The notes below the pieces were generated by a model that did not search any database, was not told the DNA's origin, and saw only the letters and a program-made list of their open reading frames with translations. From the NCBI RefSeq assembly GCF_009834565.1, contig NZ_CP019428.1, forward strand, positions 1,798,001-1,862,000: 64,000 nt of DNA, in the 5' to 3' direction. Source of the stretch: Pseudomonas sp. R76 (GTDB taxonomy: Bacteria > Pseudomonadota > Gammaproteobacteria > Pseudomonadales > Pseudomonadaceae). This document shows, one piece after another, positions 36,537 to 44,513 of the stretch. The stretch's first letter is position 1; every line of letters begins with the position of its first letter. The translations under genes were made by a program, and so were the position numbers.

Positions 36537-36827
36537 TTACTGCGGGGTTTGATTACCAGGCTGCAATGCCAGCAGCAGGTCATCAATGATGGCCTTACCC
36601 ATTTCTCCCAGGTAATGCGAGGCGAATGCAAACTTCTCCGCCTTGGGATCCATGGCGGCTTCAAGGGAGAGCATTTTTGCGTAATAGAGCACGTGGGATG
36701 CGTGTTCGAGGGCTTCTACGAGCGGAACCCCGGCGTTGACGCGGAACACTTTCAGATGGCTTTTGTTCTCTCCGCAGTCTGCGAAGGTGGCGGCGCCGAT
36801 GGTTTCGGCTGATGCTGCGTTAGTCAT
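36537..36827 (-). CDS. DUF3077-family protein
   Basis: A 96-residue acidic protein, MTNAASAETIGAATFADCGE at its start, with the VNAGVPLVEALEHASHVLYY helix and a second helix ending in DDLLLALQP. The pattern fits DUF3077, a small Pseudomonas-specific family of unknown function. ATG 36825-36827 is preferred because AAAGGA precedes it; an in-frame ATG eight codons upstream is less well placed. The mRNA leader is unusually structured (36856-36954) and suggests control by RNA folding. Confidence 0.78.
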   Translation of the reverse strand: MTNAASAETIGAATFADCGENKSHLKVFRVNAGVPLVEALEHASHVLYYAKMLSLEAAMDPKAEKFAFASHYLGEMGKAIIDDLLLALQPGNQTPQ

Positions 36828-36855
36828 AACTGATTCCTTTTGCATGAACAAAAAG

Positions 36856-36954
36856 AGCTGCCACTAACGTTTCCAGGCGAAGGGTGGCAACTGTACGCGG
36901 GCTGGAAACCGAGGCAAAAGGAACCCGGCAGACCCGAAGGTCTCCCACGTACAG
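36856..36954 (-). promoter_or_regulatory. Structured RNA leader with attenuator-like hairpin ahead of the DUF3077 gene
   Basis: Read on the minus strand, an 11-bp outer stem (36944-36954 with 36891-36901) closes two inner hairpins: AGACC-UUCG-GGUCU and CCGGG with CUCGG. A 9-bp hairpin follows (36884-36892 with 36856-36864), then CUUUUUG, 24 bases before the gene's start. Three of the four stems carry a single G-U pair on the minus strand that becomes a C-A mismatch on the plus strand, pointing to RNA made from the minus strand. The extended terminator stem shares two bases with the outer stem. Confidence 0.6.
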
Positions 36955-36973
36955 CCGCCAAAAAGCACAAACT

Positions 36974-36996
36974 GCAGGCATAAAAAAAGCGCCTGC
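36974..36996. other. Short hairpin upstream of the leader
   Basis: GCAGGC and GCCTGC pair around an 11-base loop that includes seven A residues (U on the minus strand). It may be part of the same leader or a separate element. The rest of the 36997-37220 gap shows nothing else clear. Confidence 0.35.
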
Positions 36997-37220
36997 TGAT
37001 TGTTTGACGACGCTGTAGCGTCCTTAAGCATCGGGTTTCCAGGCCCGGTCACTGATGAGCAGCGACGGAGGCGAGGTTAACTCTATGCACGCGCCGTCGC
37101 AACCGGTGGCCAATAGCTGTCCGCAATCTGCGTTGTGTTTCCAGTGCGCGCCCCTGTAGTAACCTTGCCCGCAGCCGACCCCACTCACGTCGGCCGTTAA
37201 CAGGCATAGAAAGGAGACTT

Positions 37221-37592
37221 ATGACGCTGGGGCGCAAGGCCGAAAACTACTTCAGGATGATAAGAACGCGAATGGGCCTGGAGAAAAACTATTATTTAAA
37301 AAGCTTCGTTATTGCGCTGTTTATTTTTTGCATGAGCGTCTCCGTTTTTAAATCAAGCGATAAGGCCACCATCTATATCTTGATCTGCGGGGTTAATGCG
37401 CTGTTGTTCCCGCTGGCCAGGCGTGCAGTTGAAAACGTTGTCTTTCGTTTTACTGGAAAAGATTTTTGGGCGACACATCCCCTACGGGCCGCCGCATCTC
37501 ATGGTGGTCACGTACTGCTATGGATGTTTTATTTCGTTTTTGCCATTCCGCTTGGCGCCTTTTATGGACTGTGGTTGTGGCTGAAAAAATAG
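37221..37592 (+). CDS. Colicin E1-type (pore-forming bacteriocin) immunity protein, orphan
   Basis: A 123-residue inner-membrane protein with three hydrophobic segments (about 28-45, 50-65 and 98-117). It matches, from memory, colicin E1 immunity protein in layout and key residues: P-L-A-R-R-A-V-E-N followed by KDFW, and a last helix FAIPLGAFYGLWLWLKK against the known FxLAIPFGLLGLF type. Such proteins block the pore domain of one bacteriocin in the membrane. ATG 37221 has AAGGAG just upstream. No bacteriocin gene is nearby. It is more AT-rich and Lys/Phe-rich than its neighbours, which suggests transfer. Confidence 0.75.
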   Translation: MTLGRKAENYFRMIRTRMGLEKNYYLKSFVIALFIFCMSVSVFKSSDKATIYILICGVNALLFPLARRAVENVVFRFTGKDFWATHPLRAAASHGGHVLLWMFYFVFAIPLGAFYGLWLWLKK

Positions 37593-37828
37593 TGCCCGTT
37601 CGCGTGGCCTCTGCTTTCTGAGAGCGGAACCTCTATTTGTTGGGCCCCTCGTTTTGGGGGCGCTTCGCACCCCGGCGCAAGCAAGCTTGCTCGCCACAGG
37701 GTTATTAGGTGTCCGCCTCAGGTTCCACCCAGTGGAACCACCTTTGATTGTCCTCCCGCCCACATCGCGGTTAGCTGGCGATGTGTCGCAAACAAGAACG
37801 GGAACACCCGCCTGTGAGGAGAATCACC

Positions 37829-39004
37829 ATGCGCCCACACCAGCACATTCTGGATTGGCTCAGCGACGTCGCCAGCGACTTGCACACCGTGCGTCAAGAC
37901 ATCCACGCCCATCCCGAACTCGGTTTTGAAGAAAACCGCACCTCGGCGCTCGTCGCGCAATCCTTGAAAAATTGGGGTTATGACGTGCACACCGGCATCG
38001 GCAAAACCGGTGTGGTCGGCGTGCTGCGCAATGGCAGCAGCTCGCGTACGTTGGGCATTCGCGCCGACATGGACGCCTTGCCCATCATCGAAAACACCGG
38101 CGCGGCCTACACCAGCCAGCACGCCGGGTGCATGCACGCCTGTGGGCATGATGGCCACACCACCATGCTGCTCGGCGCCGCGCGTTACTTGGCGGCGACG
38201 CGGCAATTCGACGGCACCTTGAACCTGATTTTCCAGCCCGCCGAAGAAGGCCAGGGCGGCGCCGAGGCGATGTTGGCGGACGGCTTGCTGGAGCGTTTCC
38301 CCTGTGATGGGTTGTTTGGCATGCACAATATGCCGGGCTTGCCCGCTGGGCATTTGGGCTTGCGCGTCGGCCCGATGATGGCGTCCCAGGACTTGCTCAC
38401 CGTAACGCTGGAAGGCGTCGGCGGCCATGGTTCCATGCCGCATTTGACGGTGGACCCGTTGGTGGCGGCGGCGAGTATGGTCATGGCGTTACAGACGGTG
38501 GTGTCGCGCAACATCGACACCCAGGAAGCCGCCGTGGTCACGGTCGGCGCGCTGCAAGCAGGGCAGGCCGCCAATGTGATTCCTCAGCAAGCCCTGTTGC
38601 GCCTGAGCCTGCGCGCACTGAACCCCAAGGTGCGCGAGCAGATGCTGGAACGCGTCAACGCCATCATCCAGACCCAGGCCGCCAGCTTCGGCTGCACGGT
38701 GCAGATCGAACACCGCCCGGCCTACCCGGTGCTGGTCAACCACGCCGAAGAAACCGAGTTCGCCCGCCAGGTCGGCGTCGCCTTGCTCGGCGCCGATGCG
38801 GTGGACGGCAACACCCGCACGCTGATGGGCAGCGAAGACTTCGCCTGGATGCTGCAACGCTGCCCCGGCAGTTACCTGTTTATCGGCAACGGCGTGTCGC
38901 GGCCGATGGTGCATAACCCCGCCTATGACTTTAACGACGACATCCTGCTGACCGGCGCCGCCTATTGGGGCGCGCTGGCCGAGAGCTGGCTCAAGCCTGC
39001 CTGA
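37829..39004 (+). CDS. M20-family amidohydrolase (hippurate hydrolase-like)
   Basis: A 391-residue M20D peptidase-family hydrolase of N-acyl amino acids. Metal-binding blocks are MDALPIIENTG, HACGHDGHTTMLLG and PAEEGQGGAEAM; the dimerisation domain carries GGHGSMPH. ATG 37829 follows GAGGAGA. It probably releases an amino acid from an acylated compound. A transporter, an amidase and an IclR regulator follow on the same strand, so it belongs to an amide-degradation cluster. Confidence 0.87.
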   Translation: MRPHQHILDWLSDVASDLHTVRQDIHAHPELGFEENRTSALVAQSLKNWGYDVHTGIGKTGVVGVLRNGSSSRTLGIRADMDALPIIENTGAAYTSQHAGCMHACGHDGHTTMLLGAARYLAATRQFDGTLNLIFQPAEEGQGGAEAMLADGLLERFPCDGLFGMHNMPGLPAGHLGLRVGPMMASQDLLTVTLEGVGGHGSMPHLTVDPLVAAASMVMALQTVVSRNIDTQEAAVVTVGALQAGQAANVIPQQALLRLSLRALNPKVREQMLERVNAIIQTQAASFGCTVQIEHRPAYPVLVNHAEETEFARQVGVALLGADAVDGNTRTLMGSEDFAWMLQRCPGSYLFIGNGVSRPMVHNPAYDFNDDILLTGAAYWGALAESWLKPA

Positions 39005-39063
39005 CGACCGCCTTTTTTATGCCGCTGGACCCTTGCCCTTATCGGTTGAATGGAGTGTTCCTC

Positions 39064-40374
39064 ATGCAGATTTCAAAACCCGGTGTTTCGCGCACCCGCC
39101 AGGTGGTGGCGGCGGTGATCGGCAACGCGCTGGAATGGTATGACTTTATCGTTTACGGCTTTCTGGCCAGCATCATCGCCCGACAGTTTTTCCCCTCGCA
39201 GGACGAGTACGCCTCGCTGTTGATGGCCCTGGCCACCTTCGGCGTGGGCTTTTTCATGCGCCCGGTGGGCGGCATCCTGCTGGGTATCTATTCCGACCGC
39301 AAAGGCCGCAAGGCGGCGATGCAGTTGATTATCCGGCTGATGACGGTGTCCATCGCGCTGATCGCCTTTGCGCCCAATTACGCCGCCATCGGCATGGGCG
39401 CGCCGTTGCTGATCGTGGTGGCGCGCATGCTTCAAGGCTTTGCCACCGGCGGTGAATACGCGAGTGCCACGGCGTTTCTGGTGGAGAGTGCACCGGCCCA
39501 TCGCAAGGGCTTGTATGGTTCCTGGCAATTGGTGGGGCAATGCCTGGCGGTGTTTGGTGGTGCGGCGATGGTGGCGCTGGCCACGTACTTTTTTTCGCCG
39601 CAAACCCTCGACCTGTGGGGCTGGCGTGTGCCGTTCGTATTGGGCTTGCTGATCGGCCCGGTGGGGCTGTGGATTCGCCGGCACATGGAAGACCCGGAAG
39701 AATTCATCCAGGCGCGCAAGCAGGCCACCGGCCCGGCGCCGAGTTTGATGGACGTGCTGCGTGAGCATCGACGCAGCATCCTGGTGTCGATGGGCCTGGC
39801 GTGCGGCGCGACGGTGTCGTTCTACGTGGTGCTGGTGAACATGCCGACCTTCGCCCACAAAAGTCTTGGCCTGCCGCTGGACCAAGTGCTGATGGTGCAG
39901 ATGTTTGCGGTGGCGCTGATGACCGTGGTGATTCCGCTGTCCGGCCTGCTCTCGGATCGCCTCGGGCGGCGCCCGGTGTTGATGGCTTTCACCCTGGCCT
40001 TCTTCGTGATGGTCTACCCGTTGTATGTGTGGGTGGCCGCTGCGCCGTCCATCGAGCGTTTGCTGGTGATGCAAGTGCTGCTCTGCACGGCCATCGGCGG
40101 TTTCTTTGGCCCGGCGCCGACGGCCTTGGCCGAGCAGTTTCCTATCGAGGTGCGCTCGACCGGCGTGTCGGTGGCCTATAACGTGGCGGTAATGGTGTTC
40201 GGCGGCTTTGCGCCGTTGATCGTCACCTGGCTGACCAAAGTGCTGGGCACGCCAGTGGCGCCATCGTTTTACGTGCTGTTCGCTTGCGTGCTGACGCTGC
40301 TGGGCACTTACTGCATGCAGGAGGCACCGCGGGCGAATAGGCCGCTGCCGTTTTCAAGTGAGGTGAAGCCTTGA
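39064..40374 (+). CDS. MFS transporter, metabolite:proton symporter family
   Basis: A 436-residue twelve-helix transporter. IGNALEWYDFIVYGFLASII in helix 1 and IYSDRKGRKAAMQ in the 2-3 loop are typical of the MHS group that brings in carboxylates and related metabolites. The substrate is unknown but should be that of the neighbouring hydrolases. ATG 39064 is 60 bp after the M20 gene. Its stop TGA overlaps the TTG start of the amidase. Confidence 0.88.
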   Translation: MQISKPGVSRTRQVVAAVIGNALEWYDFIVYGFLASIIARQFFPSQDEYASLLMALATFGVGFFMRPVGGILLGIYSDRKGRKAAMQLIIRLMTVSIALIAFAPNYAAIGMGAPLLIVVARMLQGFATGGEYASATAFLVESAPAHRKGLYGSWQLVGQCLAVFGGAAMVALATYFFSPQTLDLWGWRVPFVLGLLIGPVGLWIRRHMEDPEEFIQARKQATGPAPSLMDVLREHRRSILVSMGLACGATVSFYVVLVNMPTFAHKSLGLPLDQVLMVQMFAVALMTVVIPLSGLLSDRLGRRPVLMAFTLAFFVMVYPLYVWVAAAPSIERLLVMQVLLCTAIGGFFGPAPTALAEQFPIEVRSTGVSVAYNVAVMVFGGFAPLIVTWLTKVLGTPVAPSFYVLFACVLTLLGTYCMQEAPRANRPLPFSSEVKP

Positions 40375-41813
40375 GCATTGTTGAGTGGGACGCGACTGAG
40401 CTGTCGCGGGCGATTCATGCGCGGCACGTGTCGTGTGAAGAGGTGATGCACGCGTACCTGGCGCAGATCCAGCGCTTCAACCCGCGCGTGAATGCGCTGG
40501 TGTCGTTGCGCGACGTCGACGACGTGCTGGCCGAGGCGCGGGCCTGTGATCGCGAACTGGCCCTGGGCCAATCGCGCGGCTGGATGCACGGCATGCCCCA
40601 GGCGATCAAGGACCTGGCCGCCACCCAGGGCTTGCGCACCACCTTGGGCTCGCCGTTGTTTGCCGAACATGTGCCCAGCGAAGATGCAATCAGCGTGGCA
40701 CGGGTGCGGGCCAGCGGCGCGATCATTATCGGCAAGACCAACGTGCCGGAATTCGGCCTCGGCTCGCAGACCTACAACACCCTGTTCGGCACCACCGGCA
40801 ATGCCTATGACCCACGCCGGGTGGCGGGCGGCAGCAGTGGCGGGGCGGCGGTGGCCCTGGCGCTGCGCATGCTGCCGGTGGCCGATGGCAGCGACATGAT
40901 GGGCTCGCTGCGCAACCCCGCCGCGTTCAACAATGTGTTTGGCCTGCGCCCGTCGCAAGGGCGCGTGCCGCACGGGCCGATGCCGGAAGTGTTCGTGCAG
41001 CAACTGGGCACCGAAGGCCCGATGGGCCGCAGTGTGACCGATGTGGCGCGGTTGCTGAGCATCCAGGCCGGTTACGACCCGCGGGTGCCGTTGTCATCCA
41101 AAGACGACCCGACGGTGTTCGGCGAACCCTTGCAGCGCGACTTCAAAGGCGCGCGCCTGGGTTGGTTGGGGGATTACAACGGTTACCTGCCGATGGACGA
41201 CGGCGTGCTGAGCCTGTGCGAATCGGCTCTTGGCGATTTCGTCACGCTGGGGTGTGAAGTAGAAAGCTGCCAGCCGGAGTTTTCCCTGGCGCGGCTATGG
41301 CGCAGTTGGCTGGTACACCGCCATTGGCTGGTGCACGGCAATCTCGGCGCGGCCTACGCCAACCCGCAAAAACGTGCGTTGCTCAAACCCGAGGCGCAAT
41401 GGGAAGTGGAGGGCGGCCTGGGCCTGAGTGCCCAGCAGGTGTACCAGGCGTCGGTGGATCGCAGCGAGTGGTATCGCGCCCTGGCCAAGTTGTTCGAACG
41501 TTACGATTTCCTGTTGCTGCCCACCGCCCAGGTGTTCCCTTTCGATGCACAACAGGCGTGGCCGCGCCTCGTTGGCGGGCGCGAAATGGACACCTACCAC
41601 CGCTGGATGGAGGTGGTGATCGGGCCGACACTCGCCGGTCTGCCAAGCATGAGTATCCCGGTGGGGTTCAACCCTGGCGGCTTGCCCATGGGCCTGCAGA
41701 TCATCGGCCCGGCCCAGGCCGACCGCGCGGTGCTGCAATTGGCGTACGCCCATGAACAGTTGACCCAATGGGTGCAGCGCCGGCCACCGGCGTGCCTTGC
41801 ATCGGGCAGTTGA
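40371..41813 (+). CDS. Amidase signature-family enzyme
   Basis: A 480-residue amidase. The Ser-cisSer-Lys triad is K80 in MPQAIKDLAAT, S156 in VAGGSSGGAAVA and S179 in DGSDMMGSLRNPA. The start is TTG at 40371, whose T precedes the upstream gene's stop (TTGA), and AGGTGAAG lies before it, so translation is coupled. It would hydrolyse the amide after uptake. An IclR regulator follows after 64 bp. Confidence 0.88.
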   Translation: MSIVEWDATELSRAIHARHVSCEEVMHAYLAQIQRFNPRVNALVSLRDVDDVLAEARACDRELALGQSRGWMHGMPQAIKDLAATQGLRTTLGSPLFAEHVPSEDAISVARVRASGAIIIGKTNVPEFGLGSQTYNTLFGTTGNAYDPRRVAGGSSGGAAVALALRMLPVADGSDMMGSLRNPAAFNNVFGLRPSQGRVPHGPMPEVFVQQLGTEGPMGRSVTDVARLLSIQAGYDPRVPLSSKDDPTVFGEPLQRDFKGARLGWLGDYNGYLPMDDGVLSLCESALGDFVTLGCEVESCQPEFSLARLWRSWLVHRHWLVHGNLGAAYANPQKRALLKPEAQWEVEGGLGLSAQQVYQASVDRSEWYRALAKLFERYDFLLLPTAQVFPFDAQQAWPRLVGGREMDTYHRWMEVVIGPTLAGLPSMSIPVGFNPGGLPMGLQIIGPAQADRAVLQLAYAHEQLTQWVQRRPPACLASGS

Positions 41814-41877
41814 CGCGCAACCGGGCCTGTATCTTGCTGTGAACAATGATCATCCACCGGCAACAAGGAGATCGAAC

Positions 41878-42648
41878 ATGGGCAGCCACGCCGAGACAGG
41901 CACCGTACGGTCGGTTGAGCGCGCACTGGCAATTGTCGAATTGCTCGGTGAACACCAGGCGTTGGGGTTGGAGGAGCTGCATTATCTGACGCGCCTGCCC
42001 AAGGCCACTGTGTCGCGCATGTTGCTGACCCTGCAAGAGCAGGGTTGGGTCTATCGCGGCCTGAGCGATCGCCGTTATCGCCTGCGCGCCCAGCGCTTGT
42101 TCGGCGACACCCAGCAACGCTTCAAGCGCCAGGTGGTGGAAAGCGCCGCGCCGTGGCTGCTGGAATTGAGCGAACGCACTGGGCTGGTGGTGGATTTATC
42201 CTGTTTTGATGGCGAGCGCCTGGAGGTCATGGAAAGCGCGATCCCCAGCGTGCTGCGCAAGTTGTATCCGAACAATTGCCAGATCGTCGGCCAGCACGCC
42301 AGCCTGTTTCACTCGGCGATGGGCAAGGCGTGCCTGACGCAATTGCCCGCCGAAGAGGTGCAACGCCTGGCGGGCCGCGACCATGTGGCGGCCGATGAGC
42401 AGTTGCACACCTGCGAGCAAACCCAGCATCAGGGGTTTGGCCAGCGCACCGAAGGTTATTGGGAATACACGGTGCGCCTGCCATTCCTGATACGCGCGGT
42501 GGCGTTGCCGGTGCAGGCCAATGGGCGGCTGATCGGCAGCATGGCGTTGCACTGGCCGATGCATCAGGCGCCGGTGGAGCGTGTGTTGAACCTGCATATG
42601 GCCAGCCTTGAAGCGACGGTGCGCGATGTGCAGCGGGCGCTGGCCTGA
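41878..42648 (+). CDS. IclR-family transcriptional regulator
   Basis: A 256-residue IclR protein: VRSVERALAIVELLGEHQAL and LPKATVSRMLLTLQEQGWVY form the winged helix, and HSAMGKACLTQLPAEEVQRL lies in the effector domain. ATG 41878 has AAGGAG eight bases before it. It is the last gene of the amide cluster and is the natural candidate to control it. The ligand is unknown. Confidence 0.88.
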   Translation: MGSHAETGTVRSVERALAIVELLGEHQALGLEELHYLTRLPKATVSRMLLTLQEQGWVYRGLSDRRYRLRAQRLFGDTQQRFKRQVVESAAPWLLELSERTGLVVDLSCFDGERLEVMESAIPSVLRKLYPNNCQIVGQHASLFHSAMGKACLTQLPAEEVQRLAGRDHVAADEQLHTCEQTQHQGFGQRTEGYWEYTVRLPFLIRAVALPVQANGRLIGSMALHWPMHQAPVERVLNLHMASLEATVRDVQRALA

Positions 42649-42666
42649 CAGTCACCGCTGAAACAA

Positions 42667-42681
42667 ATGTGGGAGCTGGCT
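42667..42681. repeat. Solitary REP arm
   Basis: TGTGGGAGCTGGCTT stands alone without its inverted partner, probably a decayed REPIN. Confidence 0.7.
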
Positions 42682-42752
42682 TTGTCAGTTACATTGCGCC
42701 CGGCACCCGGCACAGTTAAGGTTCGTCCAGGTTTTTTGCCTCACGAGTCTTT

Positions 42753-43334
42753 ATGTTCAACGTCAAACCCCTGGCCTTCACGCTGCTGACGGCTGCCGCT
42801 CTGCCTGCCCACGCCGACTGGTACTTGGATAACGAATCCTCACGCCTGTCGTTCGTCACCACCAAAAACACCGAGATCGCCGAAGTGCAGCGTTTCCTGG
42901 TGTTGCACGGCAAGGTCGACAGCCAGGGCGCGGCGAAACTGGAGGTGGAGCTTGAGTCAATCAACAGCGGCATTCCGCTGCGCGACGAGCGCATGCGCAA
43001 TGACCTGTTCCAGATCAAGGCCTTTCCTGAAGCGCTGATCAGTGCACGCATCAACCTGCAACCCATCAATGATTTGGCCCCCGGCGCGCAAGTAGAGTTG
43101 CGCCTGCCCTTGAACGTCACCCTGCACGGCAAGACCCAAACCTACAGCGCCGAGTTGCTGGCCACGCGCCTGGATGACCGGCGTTTCCAGGTGGTGACCC
43201 TGGAACCGGTGGTGTTGCATGCCGAGGATTTCGATTTGGCGCCGGGTGTGGCGGCGTTGCGTAAGGCGGCTGGGTTGAAGTCGATCAGTTTATCGGTGCC
43301 GGTGGGTGCGGTTCTGATCTTTACGGCGCGTTGA
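42753..43334 (+). CDS. YceI-family periplasmic protein
   Basis: A 193-residue exported beta-barrel-like lipocalin-type protein with signal peptide LAFTLLTAAALPAHA and then DWYLDNESSRLSFVTTKN, the YceI opening. The family binds isoprenoid or polyisoprenoid chains, but the role in pseudomonads is unclear. The stop TGA is one base before the ATG of the cardiolipin synthase gene, so the two are co-transcribed and may act in envelope lipid handling. Confidence 0.85.
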   Translation: MFNVKPLAFTLLTAAALPAHADWYLDNESSRLSFVTTKNTEIAEVQRFLVLHGKVDSQGAAKLEVELESINSGIPLRDERMRNDLFQIKAFPEALISARINLQPINDLAPGAQVELRLPLNVTLHGKTQTYSAELLATRLDDRRFQVVTLEPVVLHAEDFDLAPGVAALRKAAGLKSISLSVPVGAVLIFTAR

Positions 43335-43335
43335 G

Positions 43336-44493
43336 ATGAGCGGCGCGGTGTTCCCGTGGCGCAGCGCCAACCGTTTCGAGTTGCTGATCGACGGGCCACG
43401 CTTTTTCCCGCAGATGCTGGTGGCGATTGCTCGCGCCGAGCAGCACGTCGATTTGGAGTTGTACCTGGTGGAAGCCGGGGCCTGCGCCGAGGCCATGGTG
43501 CAAGCCTTGGTACTGGCCGCCGAGCGTGGCGTGCGAGTGCGCTGCCTGTTTGATGATTACGGCAGCCTGGCGTTTACCTTGGGGCTGCGTAAACGCCTGA
43601 CCGACGCGGGCGTGGAGCTGCGTTTCTACAATCGCCTGAGCTGGCGGCGCTGGATGCGCAACCTGTACCGCGACCACCGCAAGCTGTTGCTGGTCGACCA
43701 GCGTATCGCCGTGGTCGGCGGAACTGGCGTGACGGATGAGTTCTGGACGCCGGGGCAGGACACGGCTGATTGGCATGAAGTAATGGTGCACATCAGCGGC
43801 CCCTTGGTGCTGGATTGGCAAGCGTTGTTCGACCGTCAGTGGCATGCGAATGCGGCGCGCCGCGAGTGGAAGCCCGCCACCCATTTCGGTTTGCCGCGCC
43901 TGCCCAAGGTGCCGGCGACCGGGCCGGGCCTGGGGCGCGTCGCGTATGCCGACGCCCGCCAGCACCGCGATATTTTGCAGTCGTTGATTCGCGCGTTGAA
44001 CAGCAGCCAGCAACGCATTTGGCTGGCCACGCCGTATTTTCTGCCGACCTGGAGCGTGCGCCGCGCCCTGCGCCGTGCGGCCGGGCGCGGCGTGGATGTG
44101 CGTTTGTTGCTCACCGGGCCGCGCACCGATCACCCGTCGGTGCGTTACGCCGGGCACCGTTACTACCCGCGTTTGCTGCGTGCGGGTGTACAGATTTTTG
44201 AATACCAGCCGTGCTTTCTGCACCTCAAAATGGTGCTGGTGGATGATTGGGTCAGCATTGGCTCGTGCAATTTCGATCACTGGAATTTGCGCTTCAACCT
44301 GGAAGCCAATCTGGAAGCCTTGGACCCTGAGTTAACGCTGGCCGTGGCGGGCAGTTTCGAGCGTGATTTTGCAAAGAGCCAGGCGGTGAGCCTGGCGGCG
44401 TGGAAGGCCCGGCCGTTGTGGCGGCGGGTCAAGCAGCGGGTGTGGGGCTGGATTGATCGGTTGGTGGTGAACCTGTTGGATCGGCGGGGGTAG
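43336..44493 (+). CDS. clsB: Cardiolipin synthase, ClsB-like
   Basis: A 385-residue phospholipase D-superfamily enzyme. The two HKD motifs are complete: H114, K116 and D121 in HRKLLLVDQRIAVVGGT, and H296, K298 and D303 in HLKMVLVDDWVSIGS. It joins two phospholipids to make cardiolipin, at the inner membrane. Length fits the ClsB/ClsC branch and the absence of N-terminal membrane helices excludes ClsA. It follows yceI by one base. A hairpin overlaps its stop codon. Confidence 0.88.
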   Translation: MSGAVFPWRSANRFELLIDGPRFFPQMLVAIARAEQHVDLELYLVEAGACAEAMVQALVLAAERGVRVRCLFDDYGSLAFTLGLRKRLTDAGVELRFYNRLSWRRWMRNLYRDHRKLLLVDQRIAVVGGTGVTDEFWTPGQDTADWHEVMVHISGPLVLDWQALFDRQWHANAARREWKPATHFGLPRLPKVPATGPGLGRVAYADARQHRDILQSLIRALNSSQQRIWLATPYFLPTWSVRRALRRAAGRGVDVRLLLTGPRTDHPSVRYAGHRYYPRLLRAGVQIFEYQPCFLHLKMVLVDDWVSIGSCNFDHWNLRFNLEANLEALDPELTLAVAGSFERDFAKSQAVSLAAWKARPLWRRVKQRVWGWIDRLVVNLLDRRG

Positions 44494-44508
44494 GGCGCCC
44501 CCGCCTTT
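44483..44508 (+). terminator. Terminator overlapping the clsB stop
   Basis: GGCGGGGG and CCCCCGCC form an 8-bp stem around a 7-base loop holding the stop codon, followed by TTT. It lies just 5 bp before the convergent autotransporter gene's stop and may serve both. Confidence 0.6.
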
Positions 44509-44513
44509 GCTGA

